Positions 9,251 to 18,103 of a DNA stretch of 64,000 bases are shown here, piece after piece. Below the pieces are notes generated by a model. It was not told the origin of the DNA. It did not search any database and was given only the letters and a program-made list of their open reading frames with translations. The position numbers and the translations under genes were made by a program. Positions within the stretch are counted from its first letter, which is position 1. The number at the start of each line of letters is the position of its first letter. Source of the DNA: Hydrotalea sp. (GTDB lineage: Bacteria; Bacteroidota; Bacteroidia; Chitinophagales; Chitinophagaceae); assembly GCA_022402565.1 (NCBI GenBank), contig JAKRSC010000028.1, positions 251,604 through 315,603 of the forward strand, written 5' to 3'.

Positions 9251-10288
9251 ATGGTTCAAATAGGCAAAATACAATTACCAGATTTCCCCTTGCTCCTCGC
9301 ACCTATGGAAGATGTGAGCGACCCGCCTTTTCGTGCAGTATGTAAAGATAATGGTGCAGACTTGATGTACACGGAATTTATTAGCAGTGAAGGGCTGATT
9401 AGGAATGCCATTAAAAGTCGACAAAAACTCGATATTTATGACGAAGAGCGCCCAATTGGTATTCAAATTTTTGGGGGCGATGAAGAGGCTATGGCTCTGA
9501 GTGCTCAAATTGTAGCAGCTGTTGAGCCAGATTTGGTAGACATAAATTTTGGTTGTCCTGTTAAAAAAGTGGTTTGTAAGGGCGCTGGTGCAGGCGTTTT
9601 AAAAGATGTACCATTAATGGTTCGTCTCACTTCAGCCGTTGTAAAATCAACTACTTTACCCGTAACAGTCAAAACTAGGTTAGGGTGGGATGATCAAAGC
9701 AAGAATATTGAAGAAGTTGCTGAAAGGTTGCAAGATGTAGGTATACAGGCCCTTTCTATTCATGGTAGAACCCGCGCTCAAATGTATAAGGGTGAAGCCG
9801 ATTGGGAGTTGATTGCTAAAGTGAAAGAAAATCCAAGAATTAAGATACCCATTTTTGGAAATGGCGATATTGATAGCCCTGAAAAAGCTTTGGCGTATAA
9901 AAACAAATATGGCGTGGACGGTATTATGATTGGAAGAGCAGCTATTGGTTATCCTTGGATTTTTAGAGAAATCAAGCATTATTTAGCAACAGGTGAAAAA
10001 TTACCACCGCCAACATTGACAGATAGAATTGAAGTTTGTAAAAAGCATTTACACAGAAGTGTTGCATGGAAAAATCCTGTCGTTGGAGTCAATGAAATGC
10101 GCCGTCATTATGCTAATTATTTAAAAGGGTTACCCAATATCAAAGAGTACAGAAATAAATTGGTAACCCTAACAGAGGTTGGTGCAATTGATGATGTTTT
10201 AGATGAAATTGCAAGAGTATATGAGGGGTATGAATTTGAAAGAATGCCTATTCAACTCATCAACTACCACGAAAAGTGTAGTGTTTAA
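9251..10288 (+). CDS. dusB: tRNA-dihydrouridine synthase B
   Basis: An FMN-dependent enzyme of about 345 residues that reduces uridine in the tRNA D-loop. The N-terminal LLAPMEDVSDPPFR, the catalytic cysteine in INFGCPVKKV, the VKTRLGWDD segment, the FMN-binding SIHGRTRAQMYKG and FGNGDI blocks, and GIMIGRAAIG are all present, as in DusB. The start at 9251 (MVQIGKIQL) fits family length better than an ATG at 9221, which lies inside the promoter region. Its TAA stop overlaps the convergent crtY stop by 4 bp. Confidence 0.93.
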   Translation: MVQIGKIQLPDFPLLLAPMEDVSDPPFRAVCKDNGADLMYTEFISSEGLIRNAIKSRQKLDIYDEERPIGIQIFGGDEEAMALSAQIVAAVEPDLVDINFGCPVKKVVCKGAGAGVLKDVPLMVRLTSAVVKSTTLPVTVKTRLGWDDQSKNIEEVAERLQDVGIQALSIHGRTRAQMYKGEADWELIAKVKENPRIKIPIFGNGDIDSPEKALAYKNKYGVDGIMIGRAAIGYPWIFREIKHYLATGEKLPPPTLTDRIEVCKKHLHRSVAWKNPVVGVNEMRRHYANYLKGLPNIKEYRNKLVTLTEVGAIDDVLDEIARVYEGYEFERMPIQLINYHEKCSV

Positions 10289-11436
10289 CCCCGAAGCATT
10301 TGCTTGATTGCAGCCGGAAAGAAAATACTAGTTGGAACGCTGCTCATAATTTTGATTTCTTCTTGCAGACTGGTCTCATTATCTAAAAAGCGAAGTACAC
10401 GCGTTGCCGGATTTTTCTTAAACAAATCTGCAAATACACTGTAGCCCGGAACTTTTCTTTCACTTAATACACGTAATAAGGTTGCATCGTATAGCTGAAA
10501 CCTTTCTTGGAAGCTTGTTGTATGCACAAATGGATGGCCTACTCTAATTAAATTTTCTACAATTGCAGCACTGTGTTTTTGTACAAATTGAAAAGTATAT
10601 CCACTGCTCGCTTTGGTTTGTCCACCTGCAGTTCCAATGAAAATAATGTTTCCTTGTTTTTTTGGAAACTTATAGTTCGTCATTGGAATTACACCATATT
10701 CGGTTGTATGAATTTGAAACTGATCAATTTGAAGCGTGTTGTGAATATAATCGGTCAGCGCTTCTTCATAAGTTTCTTGTGGTAATAAAGATTCATTGAA
10801 TAGTGTGTACTCTACAAGTGCTCTATTTGGAGCCAATGGTAGCATGTACATGAAAGTAGTTCCATAATGCTGGCTTACCCGAAAGTCCATGAATGTTGCA
10901 ACAGATGGATTAAAATAATCTTTCTCAGTTACAATTTCCCATCCTTTGAAATGTTGATGTAGATAAAAGGTTCCCAAACTTGGCTGAATAGGCTCAAATA
11001 GAATACTGTTAAAGACATATTGCGCTTCTATTTTTTCACCCTCACTTATTACAAATGCAGCATTTGTTTCAGTTCCAATTGAATCAACTGAACGGAATTG
11101 AATATGCACATTGGGATATGATTTTAGTATTGTAAAGCAATGTTCGTAAAAGTCCTTACCACGTATGACTTTATACGTATAGGGGGCAATTTCTAATAGC
11201 GAAGAAAAATCTGGAGAATAGAAATGGATGTTCTTCCATTGATGATGTACCACGTCTTCAAAATAGCCTCTACCACTTTCCCAAAAGCACCAAGTTCGAT
11301 CGTTTTCTGTCTTTCGTGCCTTGTCAATAATGAGAATTCTCTTTTCTTTCAGAAGAGGTTCTTGTACCAACCTCACGGCTAAGCTTAGTCCCGCAGCACC
11401 AGCTCCTGCAATGATATAATCATAAGCTGGCATCAT
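10285..11436 (-). CDS. crtY: Lycopene cyclase (CrtY type)
   Basis: A 383-residue flavoprotein. The N-terminal dinucleotide-binding motif GAGAAGLSLA is followed by the family-typical DRTWCFWE segment. Further lycopene-cyclase blocks include VEYTLFNESLL, GVIPMT and GTAGGQTKASSGYTF. It would close the end of lycopene or an acyclic precursor to a beta-ionone ring. It is the last gene of the carotenoid operon and its start overlaps the crtZ stop by 4 bp (ATGA). A second in-frame ATG follows directly at 11433. Whether one or both ends are cyclised cannot be read from sequence; the CruF-like and CrtD genes suggest one. Confidence 0.9.
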   Translation of the reverse strand: MMPAYDYIIAGAGAAGLSLAVRLVQEPLLKEKRILIIDKARKTENDRTWCFWESGRGYFEDVVHHQWKNIHFYSPDFSSLLEIAPYTYKVIRGKDFYEHCFTILKSYPNVHIQFRSVDSIGTETNAAFVISEGEKIEAQYVFNSILFEPIQPSLGTFYLHQHFKGWEIVTEKDYFNPSVATFMDFRVSQHYGTTFMYMLPLAPNRALVEYTLFNESLLPQETYEEALTDYIHNTLQIDQFQIHTTEYGVIPMTNYKFPKKQGNIIFIGTAGGQTKASSGYTFQFVQKHSAAIVENLIRVGHPFVHTTSFQERFQLYDATLLRVLSERKVPGYSVFADLFKKNPATRVLRFLDNETSLQEEIKIMSSVPTSIFFPAAIKQMLRG

Positions 11437-11921
11437 TGTGCTTGTGAAACTGACTTTTGGTGTGCTTTATCTCTTTGAACTTTTTCCCAATATTTTTTTG
11501 CTACAATCAACATCCCAAAGCTTTCACCATGTTCTTTGCCAATATGCTTATGATGCATTTTATGTGCCCAGCGAATTGCTTTTACATACGTGTTGTTAGA
11601 GCGAGTAAACCATTTGAATCGCTGGTGAATAATTACATCATGCACAAGAAAGTAGGCTAATCCATATAATGCAATTCCAAAACCAATAGCAGCCACCCAA
11701 TAGTATCCATTTTGTAATCCTAACATAATGCATAGCCAACTTGGGATAGCAAATATTAAAAAGAAGGCATCATTCTTTTCAAAAAAATGTCCAGTAGGTT
11801 GATGATGATCTTCATGCAAGTACCATAGAAATCCGTGCATGATATATTTATGCGTTAACCATGTAATTCCTTCCATGATTATAAAGGTGGCCAGTGTAAT
11901 GAAGACATATAACAGTATCAT
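11433..11921 (-). CDS. crtZ: Beta-carotene (carotenoid 3-) hydroxylase
   Basis: A 162-residue membrane di-iron hydroxylase. The histidine clusters are visible: HKYIMH (His24/29), HEDHH (36-40), HDVIIH (94-99) and HKMHH (120-124). It would add the 3-hydroxyl to the beta-ionone ring made by CrtY. Four hydrophobic segments fit the integral-membrane family. It overlaps cruF upstream and crtY downstream by 4 bp each, so the three are translationally coupled. Confidence 0.92.
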   Translation of the reverse strand: MILLYVFITLATFIIMEGITWLTHKYIMHGFLWYLHEDHHQPTGHFFEKNDAFFLIFAIPSWLCIMLGLQNGYYWVAAIGFGIALYGLAYFLVHDVIIHQRFKWFTRSNNTYVKAIRWAHKMHHKHIGKEHGESFGMLIVAKKYWEKVQRDKAHQKSVSQAQ

Positions 11922-12601
11922 GCAAAAACTCTTAAAGCGATGAAGAAAATAGTTTGTATCAATAACAAATGCACTGCAAATTGGTTGTTTTTTTCAAATT
12001 TCAATTTCTGAAAAGCTACCAATAAAGCAGCACTAATTAGGAACCAACAAAGGTAGTTGAAAAAGGGAACTTCGCCTGAACCCTTCCATTCCCAAAAGCC
12101 CAGCATAATAGCACCGGGCTCCATAATCCAGTCAAAGAATGTGGCTAGTAAAGCACCATCAATGATAATAGAAAAGCTGTGAAGACCTGTTCTAATGCGA
12201 ACATCTTTCTCTCTATACTTATCCATAATCCATTCATTAATGTTGGTCATTAGAATGCCACATCCAAAAACGACCACCATCCAGTTTACACCAATCAATA
12301 AGGGTACTTGATTAAAGCGAGGCCCCATGGATGTACCATAAACATAGTTGCCAAATAATCGACCTGTGTGTACTCCAATCATTTCAGTGCCCATACCAGT
12401 TATAAAGGCGAGGATGGCAAAAAGCCAGAAACCAATGTTTCTATCTTTTTGATTCCAAATCAACAAGCCAAACATGAGCAACAAGTTCAGCGGTGTATTT
12501 GCAATAAACCAATCTTTGTATGGCGAAAACAAAATTCCAATGGCACCACTAACGTGAAATAAAATAGCAATTGCTATTGATATGTCTTTTTTGCTGTACA
12601 T
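11918..12601 (-). CDS. cruF: CruF-like carotenoid 1',2'-hydratase (DUF422 carotenoid biosynthesis protein)
   Basis: A 227-residue protein with about seven hydrophobic helices. It has the family signature GMGTEMIGVHTGRLFGNY and a GVNWMVVVFG block, as in CruF-type carotenoid hydratases. The family adds water across the terminal 1',2' double bond of an acyclic end group, giving a 1'-hydroxyl. Its place between crtD and crtZ fits synthesis of a carotenoid with one hydroxylated open end and one ring. Assignment as CruF rather than another DUF422 protein rests on context. Confidence 0.75.
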   Translation of the reverse strand: MYSKKDISIAIAILFHVSGAIGILFSPYKDWFIANTPLNLLLMFGLLIWNQKDRNIGFWLFAILAFITGMGTEMIGVHTGRLFGNYVYGTSMGPRFNQVPLLIGVNWMVVVFGCGILMTNINEWIMDKYREKDVRIRTGLHSFSIIIDGALLATFFDWIMEPGAIMLGFWEWKGSGEVPFFNYLCWFLISAALLVAFQKLKFEKNNQFAVHLLLIQTIFFIALRVFA

Positions 12602-12623
12602 CTTAGTCCTTACAATAAAGTTA

Positions 12624-14111
12624 CTATCCTTTCAAATGATAATCTTGTGATATTAGCTTGGTCGTAATTTTTGCACTTTGCAAACACAGAGGAATGCCAC
12701 CGCCTGGGTGCACACTACCCCCTGCTAAATATAGATTTTTTATCTTGGGTGCTGCATTAGGGTGCCTTAAAAAGGCTGCCCACTTTGAGTTTGAGCTAGT
12801 TCCATATAATGAACCTTGGTAAGAACTTGTTTTCGACTCAATAGTTACCGGATCTAAAATGGCTTCTGTAGCTATCAGCGGCTCCAAATCTGTTCCCAAC
12901 ATTTGCTTCAGTTTGACTAGAATATTATTTCTTGCCTGCTTTTTTAACTCCTCCCAGTTTTGTCCAACATTAGCCGGAGCATTAATCATTACAAACCAGT
13001 TTTCGTGGTTTTCAGGAGCATGTACCCCTTCTTCCATTTTGGAAGTAATATTGATGTAAATGGTTGGGTCGTTGTATAGCTGTTTGCTAACAAAAAGTGC
13101 GTTGAACTCTTTCTGGTAATTTTCTGTAAAAAAAATGTTGTGTAGTCCTAATTCAGAAAACGACTGACGAATACCCCAATAAAAAATTAGTGCACTGCTG
13201 CTTCTTTCTTGCTTCAATATATTAGCAGCTTTTCTATCTCGTTTAAGTAGATTCTTATAAGTAAAGTACGCATCCATATTACTTACAACTACATCTGCGA
13301 AATAATTTTTTTGATTTGCAACGATGCCTTTTGCTTTTCCTTCACTATGAATGATTGACTCAACAGGTGTTTCAAATTCAAAAACAACACCTAGTTCTGT
13401 TGCCAGTTTATACAGAGCCTTTGTAATAGATATCATGCCTCCCTTTGGATAAAAAGTACCTTCATTGATTTCCAAATGTGGAATCATTGTGAGCATTGCT
13501 GGCGCTTGATATGGGTTGCTTCCATTGTAGGTAGCATATCTATTAAAGAGCTGAACTGTTTGTGGATTTTTGAATGTAGATGTATTGTATTGATGCATCG
13601 ATTTGAAGAGATGCGCCAATTGAATTGGTTTAAGTGCATCCCTCCAATTAATATTTCGAACAGTTTCTTTTCGATGCAATGAGTGTTCTAAAAAAATATG
13701 TCCGGTTTGGTTATAAAGTTGATTGGCTTTTTGAAGATAGTTTAATACCACTTCTGAAGATTCTCCTAAATGTTCTTCAAGTGTTTTTGCAAGTTCTGTT
13801 GGATTAGCAGGTGCTTTGAACCGGGTTCCATTGGGATAGAAGTAGTGACAAGCAAAGGGTACAGATTCATAGTTCAAATAATCCTTTAGTTGTTTGCCCG
13901 CAGCTGCAAATAATTCTTCTAATAAATGAGGTTGAGTAAACAAACTTGGACCTGCATCGAAAGAATATCCATCCTGTTCAAAGTGACTGAGCTTGCCACC
14001 CGGGTAACTATTTTTTTCAAATACGGTTACAGAAAATCCTTTCGCAGCAAGACGAATAGAACCTGCTAAACCCGCAACGCCAGCTCCAATTACTATGGCA
14101 TTATAACTCAT
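12624..14111 (-). CDS. crtD: CrtI-family desaturase, probable 1-hydroxycarotenoid 3,4-desaturase (CrtD)
   Basis: A 495-residue FAD-dependent carotenoid desaturase. The N-terminal FAD motif GAGVAGLAGSIRLA is followed by YPGGKLSHF and FDAGPSLFTQP. The C-terminal block is LYLAGGSVHPGGGIPLCLQSAK. The SLFTQP and SVHPGGGIPL variants are those I associate with CrtD rather than phytoene desaturase, and the operon already holds a second, more CrtI-like gene. It would introduce the 3',4' double bond in the open end group after hydration by the CruF-like enzyme. Its start overlaps the idi stop by 11 bp. The exact step is inferred from context. Confidence 0.78.
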   Translation of the reverse strand: MSYNAIVIGAGVAGLAGSIRLAAKGFSVTVFEKNSYPGGKLSHFEQDGYSFDAGPSLFTQPHLLEELFAAAGKQLKDYLNYESVPFACHYFYPNGTRFKAPANPTELAKTLEEHLGESSEVVLNYLQKANQLYNQTGHIFLEHSLHRKETVRNINWRDALKPIQLAHLFKSMHQYNTSTFKNPQTVQLFNRYATYNGSNPYQAPAMLTMIPHLEINEGTFYPKGGMISITKALYKLATELGVVFEFETPVESIIHSEGKAKGIVANQKNYFADVVVSNMDAYFTYKNLLKRDRKAANILKQERSSSALIFYWGIRQSFSELGLHNIFFTENYQKEFNALFVSKQLYNDPTIYINITSKMEEGVHAPENHENWFVMINAPANVGQNWEELKKQARNNILVKLKQMLGTDLEPLIATEAILDPVTIESKTSSYQGSLYGTSSNSKWAAFLRHPNAAPKIKNLYLAGGSVHPGGGIPLCLQSAKITTKLISQDYHLKG

Positions 14112-14637
14112 GGGTAGTGTAGTTTTTGTGCCACCACTCCTGCACTTTTGGAAAAGCTATTTTGAACCAAGGCGTAAATTCTTGTGGAGCAATATGTATT
14201 TGCTCTTCAATTTTTACAAGCGACTCAAACTTAAAATCTGCTACTTCTTCTGGGTTGGGTTGAATGCTACCTTCGTATTCACCAACAAATACATGGTCGT
14301 ATTCGTGTTCAACCAAACCATTATCGAATGGTGCTTGATAGGTGAAATCAAACACTTTATTCAGCTTCGTGTGAATCCCCATTTCTTCATGGAGTCTTCT
14401 GTTTGCAGCATCTAAAGTGCTTTCACCAGGACGAGGATGACTACAACAGGTATTGGTCCACTGACCACCACTATGGTATTTTGAAAAAGCCCTCTGCTGT
14501 AACAGCATATCACCTTTTTTATTAAAAAGAAAAACGCTGAAAGCTCTGTGAAGCAAAGCTTTTTCATGCGCTTCCATTTTTTCCATCACGCCTATTTCAT
14601 GGTCATTGGTATCTACTAAAATAACTTCATCTCTCAT
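14101..14637 (-). CDS. idi: Isopentenyl-diphosphate delta-isomerase, type I
   Basis: A 178-residue Nudix-fold enzyme that interconverts IPP and DMAPP. The metal and catalytic residues are in HRAFSVFLFN, WTNTCCSHPRPGE (active-site Cys and His) and the Nudix-type RRLHEEMGI helix. The catalytic glutamate region is EHEYDHVF. It sits inside the carotenoid operon between crtB and crtD and would raise the supply of DMAPP for prenyl chain synthesis. Length is normal for the bacterial enzyme. Confidence 0.94.
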   Translation of the reverse strand: MRDEVILVDTNDHEIGVMEKMEAHEKALLHRAFSVFLFNKKGDMLLQQRAFSKYHSGGQWTNTCCSHPRPGESTLDAANRRLHEEMGIHTKLNKVFDFTYQAPFDNGLVEHEYDHVFVGEYEGSIQPNPEEVADFKFESLVKIEEQIHIAPQEFTPWFKIAFPKVQEWWHKNYTTHEL

Positions 14638-14658
14638 CGCAACGGGGGTATAATCTGG

Positions 14659-15495
14659 CTAGAGTAAATTAAACTGACTTCGAATACCAGCTTTAGCAAG
14701 AATAAACATTTTGCCATAATCTGGAATACGAATACGTTCTTCTAAAATTCGCTCTGGTTGTATTTGTTTTATTTTTTTGAACAGCGATAAATAGTATTTA
14801 TAAGCTACATACACACCAAACCTAGCTTTCATAGGCAATCGAATGATGCCATCAAAAGCATCATCAAAATCTTTTTGAATATCGGCTTCAATAGCTAGTT
14901 TATCTTGGTAGCTGAAGTTTTTAAAATCACAACCAGGGAAATACATTCTATTCAATTGCTGATAGTCTGCTTTCACATCTCGCAAGAAATTTACTTTTTG
15001 AAAAGCAGAGCCTAAACTTTTTGCGGCTGGTTTTAGTGAGTCGTACATTTCTTGGTTGCCTTCACAAAAAACATAGAGACACATTAATCCAACAACTTCC
15101 GCACTTCCATAAATATATTCTTCATAACCAGCCCTATCATATTGGCGCTTCGAAAGATCCATTTCCATGCTGTACAAGAATGCATCGATCAGTGCATGAT
15201 CAATATTATATTGGTTAACTGTTAGTTGAAAGCTATGAAGAATAGGGTTGAGGCTAATTTTTCGGTTGATGGCGTCGTAGGTAGCCTGCTTGAATTCAGC
15301 CAGCAACATGTCTTTATCATGCTCATGAAATGTATCCACAATTTCATCAGCAAATCGAACAAATCCATAGATATTGAAGATAGGCTGACGAAGCTCCTTA
15401 TCCAACAAGCGGATAGCAGATGAGAAGCTGGTACTGTACTTCTCAGTAGTGATTTTGCTGCATTGTTCTGATACTTCTCGGAAAAGCTGAATCAT
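14659..15495 (-). CDS. crtB: Phytoene synthase
   Basis: A 278-residue squalene/phytoene synthase-family enzyme. The first aspartate-rich motif is FVRFADEIVDTFHEHD. The second lies in QKVNFLRDVKADYQQLNRMYFP. The YIYGSAEVVGLMC block is also conserved. It condenses two geranylgeranyl diphosphates to phytoene. It lies 15 bp after crtI and 21 bp before idi. No crtE (GGPP synthase) is present in the operon, so precursor must come from elsewhere in the genome. Confidence 0.94.
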   Translation of the reverse strand: MIQLFREVSEQCSKITTEKYSTSFSSAIRLLDKELRQPIFNIYGFVRFADEIVDTFHEHDKDMLLAEFKQATYDAINRKISLNPILHSFQLTVNQYNIDHALIDAFLYSMEMDLSKRQYDRAGYEEYIYGSAEVVGLMCLYVFCEGNQEMYDSLKPAAKSLGSAFQKVNFLRDVKADYQQLNRMYFPGCDFKNFSYQDKLAIEADIQKDFDDAFDGIIRLPMKARFGVYVAYKYYLSLFKKIKQIQPERILEERIRIPDYGKMFILAKAGIRSQFNLL

Positions 15496-15510
15496 AAACC
15501 GATTTTAAAG

Positions 15511-16983
15511 TTAGCTAAAATGTTTCAACACTTCGTTCGCCACTACTTCTCCACTAATCAGGCTGGGAGGCACACCGGGTCCGGGTACTGTGAGCTGTCC
15601 AGCATAAAATAGGTTTTTCACCTTTTTACTTCTACAGGCAGGTTTTAAAACAGCCGTTTGGAGCAAAGTGTTCGCTAGTCCGTAAGCATTTCCCTTGAAA
15701 CTGTTGTACTCTTTTACAAATTCGCTGTATGCAAATGATTGTTTGAATACAATGTGTTCCCGAATGCTTTGTCCAGTAATTCGCTCCATTCTTTCAAGTA
15801 CTAAATTAAAATAATGATTGCGAACTTCCTCAGTATCACCTTTTAATCCAGCTGCTACGGGTATTAAGAAAAATAAATTTTCGTGTCCTTCAGGAGCGCA
15901 AGAAGGGTCAGTTATGGAAGAAGCGCTTACATAAAATAATGGATTTTGAGGCCATGTTTTAGTTACATAAATTTCTTTTCCATGAACTTCAAACGAGCTA
16001 TCAAAAAACAAGCTGTGGTGCACCATGTTCGATACTTTTTTATTAATACCCACATAGTATAATAAGCAGCTTGGAGCCATTACTCTTGAGTCCCAGTAAG
16101 TTTCTGAATAAGATCTTGCAGAGGCTGGCAGTAATTTAGTTTCAATATGATGATAATCGGCACTTCCTACAATTGCATCGGCCTTATATGAACTGTTTTT
16201 GGTGTGCACAAATTTGATTTGGTTGCCTTGTAATTCCAATCGATCAACTTCTTCATCGAACTTAAATTCCACACCTAAAGAAAGAGCTAATTGGTACATG
16301 CCTTCCACAATGCTGTACATTCCTTTTTCAGGATACCAGGTTCCGCCTTTAATGTCAGCATAATTCATAAGGCTGTACAGGGCAGGCGTTTTTTCTGCCA
16401 AGGCACCCAAGAAAAGGACAGGAAATTCCATGAGTTGCTGTAAGCGTGAATCTTTAAAGTGGCTCGCCACATGCGATTTCATAGAATTGAAAACATCTAA
16501 TTTAAAGATGCCTTTCAGCAAATCAATATCTGCAAATTCTGTAAGAGATTGGCCAGGTTTAAATACCAACTTTTGAATACCCACTTGGTATTTGTAGGCT
16601 GCTTCGTGCAGAAATTTGTCGAGTTTAGGTGCACTTCCAGGTTCTAATTTTTCAAAAACATGTCGGAGAGCTTGATAGTCGGCTGGAATATCAATTGGTC
16701 CATTTTCGTAGTAAACCCTATAGGAAGGGTCTAATCTGGTAAGCTTGTAATAGTCAGAAACTTGTTTCCCGAACTGTTCAAAGTAGCGTTGAAAAATATC
16801 CGGCATCCAGTACCAGCTTGGTCCCATATCGAATTGGAAGCCATTGGCACTAAGTCTGCGGGCTCTCCCGCCTGGCTGGTTGTGTTTTTCTAAGACAGTT
16901 ACCTTCCAGCCTGCCTTTGCCATGAATGATGCGGCTGACAGACCGGCAAAACCACTGCCGATTACGATTAATGATTTATTCAC
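15511..16983 (-). CDS. crtI: Phytoene desaturase
   Basis: A 490-residue FAD-dependent desaturase starting at GTG 16983. The FAD-binding motif GSGFAGLSAASFMA, the NQPGGRARRL block, FDMGPSWYWMPD, and the C-terminal LFYAGQLTVPGPGVPPSLISGE are characteristic of bacterial CrtI. It would desaturate phytoene to lycopene. It lies directly after the sigma-factor gene (33 bp) and before crtB (15 bp), the usual crtI-crtB pairing. It is the more typical CrtI of the two desaturases in the operon. Confidence 0.92.
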   Translation of the reverse strand: MNKSLIVIGSGFAGLSAASFMAKAGWKVTVLEKHNQPGGRARRLSANGFQFDMGPSWYWMPDIFQRYFEQFGKQVSDYYKLTRLDPSYRVYYENGPIDIPADYQALRHVFEKLEPGSAPKLDKFLHEAAYKYQVGIQKLVFKPGQSLTEFADIDLLKGIFKLDVFNSMKSHVASHFKDSRLQQLMEFPVLFLGALAEKTPALYSLMNYADIKGGTWYPEKGMYSIVEGMYQLALSLGVEFKFDEEVDRLELQGNQIKFVHTKNSSYKADAIVGSADYHHIETKLLPASARSYSETYWDSRVMAPSCLLYYVGINKKVSNMVHHSLFFDSSFEVHGKEIYVTKTWPQNPLFYVSASSITDPSCAPEGHENLFFLIPVAAGLKGDTEEVRNHYFNLVLERMERITGQSIREHIVFKQSFAYSEFVKEYNSFKGNAYGLANTLLQTAVLKPACRSKKVKNLFYAGQLTVPGPGVPPSLISGEVVANEVLKHFS

Positions 16984-17016
16984 TGTTTAATGGAAAGATT
17001 CAACAGCAATATAACA

Positions 17017-17517
17017 CTATCCGCGTTGAATTTGTTCTTTCAGCAATTTTCTGGCGAAATGTATACGACTTTTAATGGTTCCTAAAGGTTCTTGCAGCAT
17101 GTCTGCAATTTCGTGGTACTTAAATCCATCGTAGTATAACATAAATGGATTTTTAAAGATTTCAGGCAAGTTGTGAATGGCTGCTTGAATTTCTTTTATG
17201 TTAATACCTGCAATGGCTTGGTTGCTAACAGCACCTTGGTTATAGTCGATTAAGAACTCGTTGGGAGTATTATCGAAAATGGTATTTCTTTTTGCTTTTC
17301 TGCGGTAGTTGTTAATAAAGATGTTACGCATGATTGTGTACAACCAAGCTTTAATATTGGTACCAACGTGGTATTTATCTTGATTCGATAAAGCCCTGAA
17401 CAGGGTTTCCTGAAACAGGTCTTTTGCAGCTTCTTGATCGCGGGTAAGTGTAACAGCAAATGGCTTCAAAAACTCTGCATTGTTGATAAGCATTTGGTTG
17501 AATTCTGCGGTTGACAT
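17017..17517 (-). CDS. ECF-type RNA polymerase sigma factor heading the carotenoid operon
   Basis: About 166 residues from ATG 17517 (MSTAEFNQ). An in-frame upstream start (17568) would add an odd hydrophobic tail and is less likely. Region 2 has DLFQETLFRAL and AWLYTIMRNIFINNYRR; region 4 has YHEIADMLQEPLGTIKSRIHFARKLLK. No anti-sigma gene is adjacent; the next gene in the operon is crtI. The position suggests it controls the carotenoid operon, as sigma factors do for pigment induction in some bacteria, but that is inference. A 12-bp palindrome lies just upstream. Confidence 0.88.
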   Translation of the reverse strand: MSTAEFNQMLINNAEFLKPFAVTLTRDQEAAKDLFQETLFRALSNQDKYHVGTNIKAWLYTIMRNIFINNYRRKAKRNTIFDNTPNEFLIDYNQGAVSNQAIAGINIKEIQAAIHNLPEIFKNPFMLYYDGFKYHEIADMLQEPLGTIKSRIHFARKLLKEQIQRG

Positions 17518-17525
17518 AACTTCTT

Positions 17526-17549
17526 GTTTAATTGTTAACAATGTAAAAC
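17526..17549 (-). promoter_or_regulatory. Palindromic operator candidate in the carotenoid operon leader
   Basis: A perfect 12-bp palindrome ATTGTTAACAAT (17531-17542) is flanked by partly matching arms GTTTA and TAAAAC. It lies 14 bp upstream of the sigma-factor ATG and just downstream of a possible -7 box TAGTTTTA (17544-17551, minus strand). A TTG lies 21 bp further upstream (17573-17575). A repressor bound here would block transcription start. No dedicated repressor gene is adjacent. Confidence 0.4.
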
Positions 17550-17647
17550 TAAACAAATAAATGTACAAACACCAAATTTTTGTCTAAGAAAATATGTTAA
17601 AAAATAAAACAAAGTAGGTCAATGGGTTATGAGTTTCTTACAGCTAA

Positions 17648-18025
17648 TTACAAGTCTTCTAATTGTTTTTTTAGTGGGATCACCTCGTTTTTGGACGTTA
17701 AGCGGTACCCATAATCGTAGCAGAAATAGCAGGTTTCGCCATTCCGATTGGTAAGTGAATGGGTAAAAAACTGGAAACAAAACCCTTTTTGCGCTAACCT
17801 GTCACGGCAAATGGATTTTAGTTCTGGAGTCTTTCTTGAGAAGATTTGCTCCAATAAACGACGATTTCTTGCCAGCAGCTGATTAATTTTTTTGATAGTC
17901 TGTTTGGTTTGGCAATTCTGCGTTTTAAAATTGTTGAATTCATTTTTACAAATTGTGCTGCAAAACTTTTTGTCTGAACGCCCCGAAAATTTTTGTTCGC
18001 AGTTAAGGCAAGTCTGTTTGGTCAT
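17648..18025 (-). CDS. Small zinc-finger protein, conserved hypothetical
   Basis: A 125-residue basic protein. The N-terminus holds a likely zinc site, Cys6-x2-Cys9 with Cys22-x3-Cys26, in a context (KFCSTICKNEF) like MYM/FCS-type or DUF2116-type zinc ribbons. A second pair, Cys99-x2-Cys102, lies near the C-terminus in TCYFCYDYGYRL. The middle is a charged helix. No enzyme motif is recognised. It is divergently transcribed from ssb across a palindrome-rich 243-bp region, suggesting shared control and a possible nucleic-acid role. That role is inference. Confidence 0.7.
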   Translation of the reverse strand: MTKQTCLNCEQKFSGRSDKKFCSTICKNEFNNFKTQNCQTKQTIKKINQLLARNRRLLEQIFSRKTPELKSICRDRLAQKGFCFQFFTHSLTNRNGETCYFCYDYGYRLTSKNEVIPLKKQLEDL

Positions 18026-18103
18026 ATTATAATCAACGATTTTTAAAAAACTGGGAACTAATTTATAGAAAAATTCAAAAAAACAAAATTTGGTTACCGT
18101 TAG

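Noticed and set aside
12624-16983. The two CrtI-family genes as a simple duplication of phytoene desaturase
   Set aside because: Their key blocks differ (GPSLFTQP and SVHPGGGIPL versus GPSWYWMPD and VPGPGVPPS), which fits CrtD and CrtI roles better.
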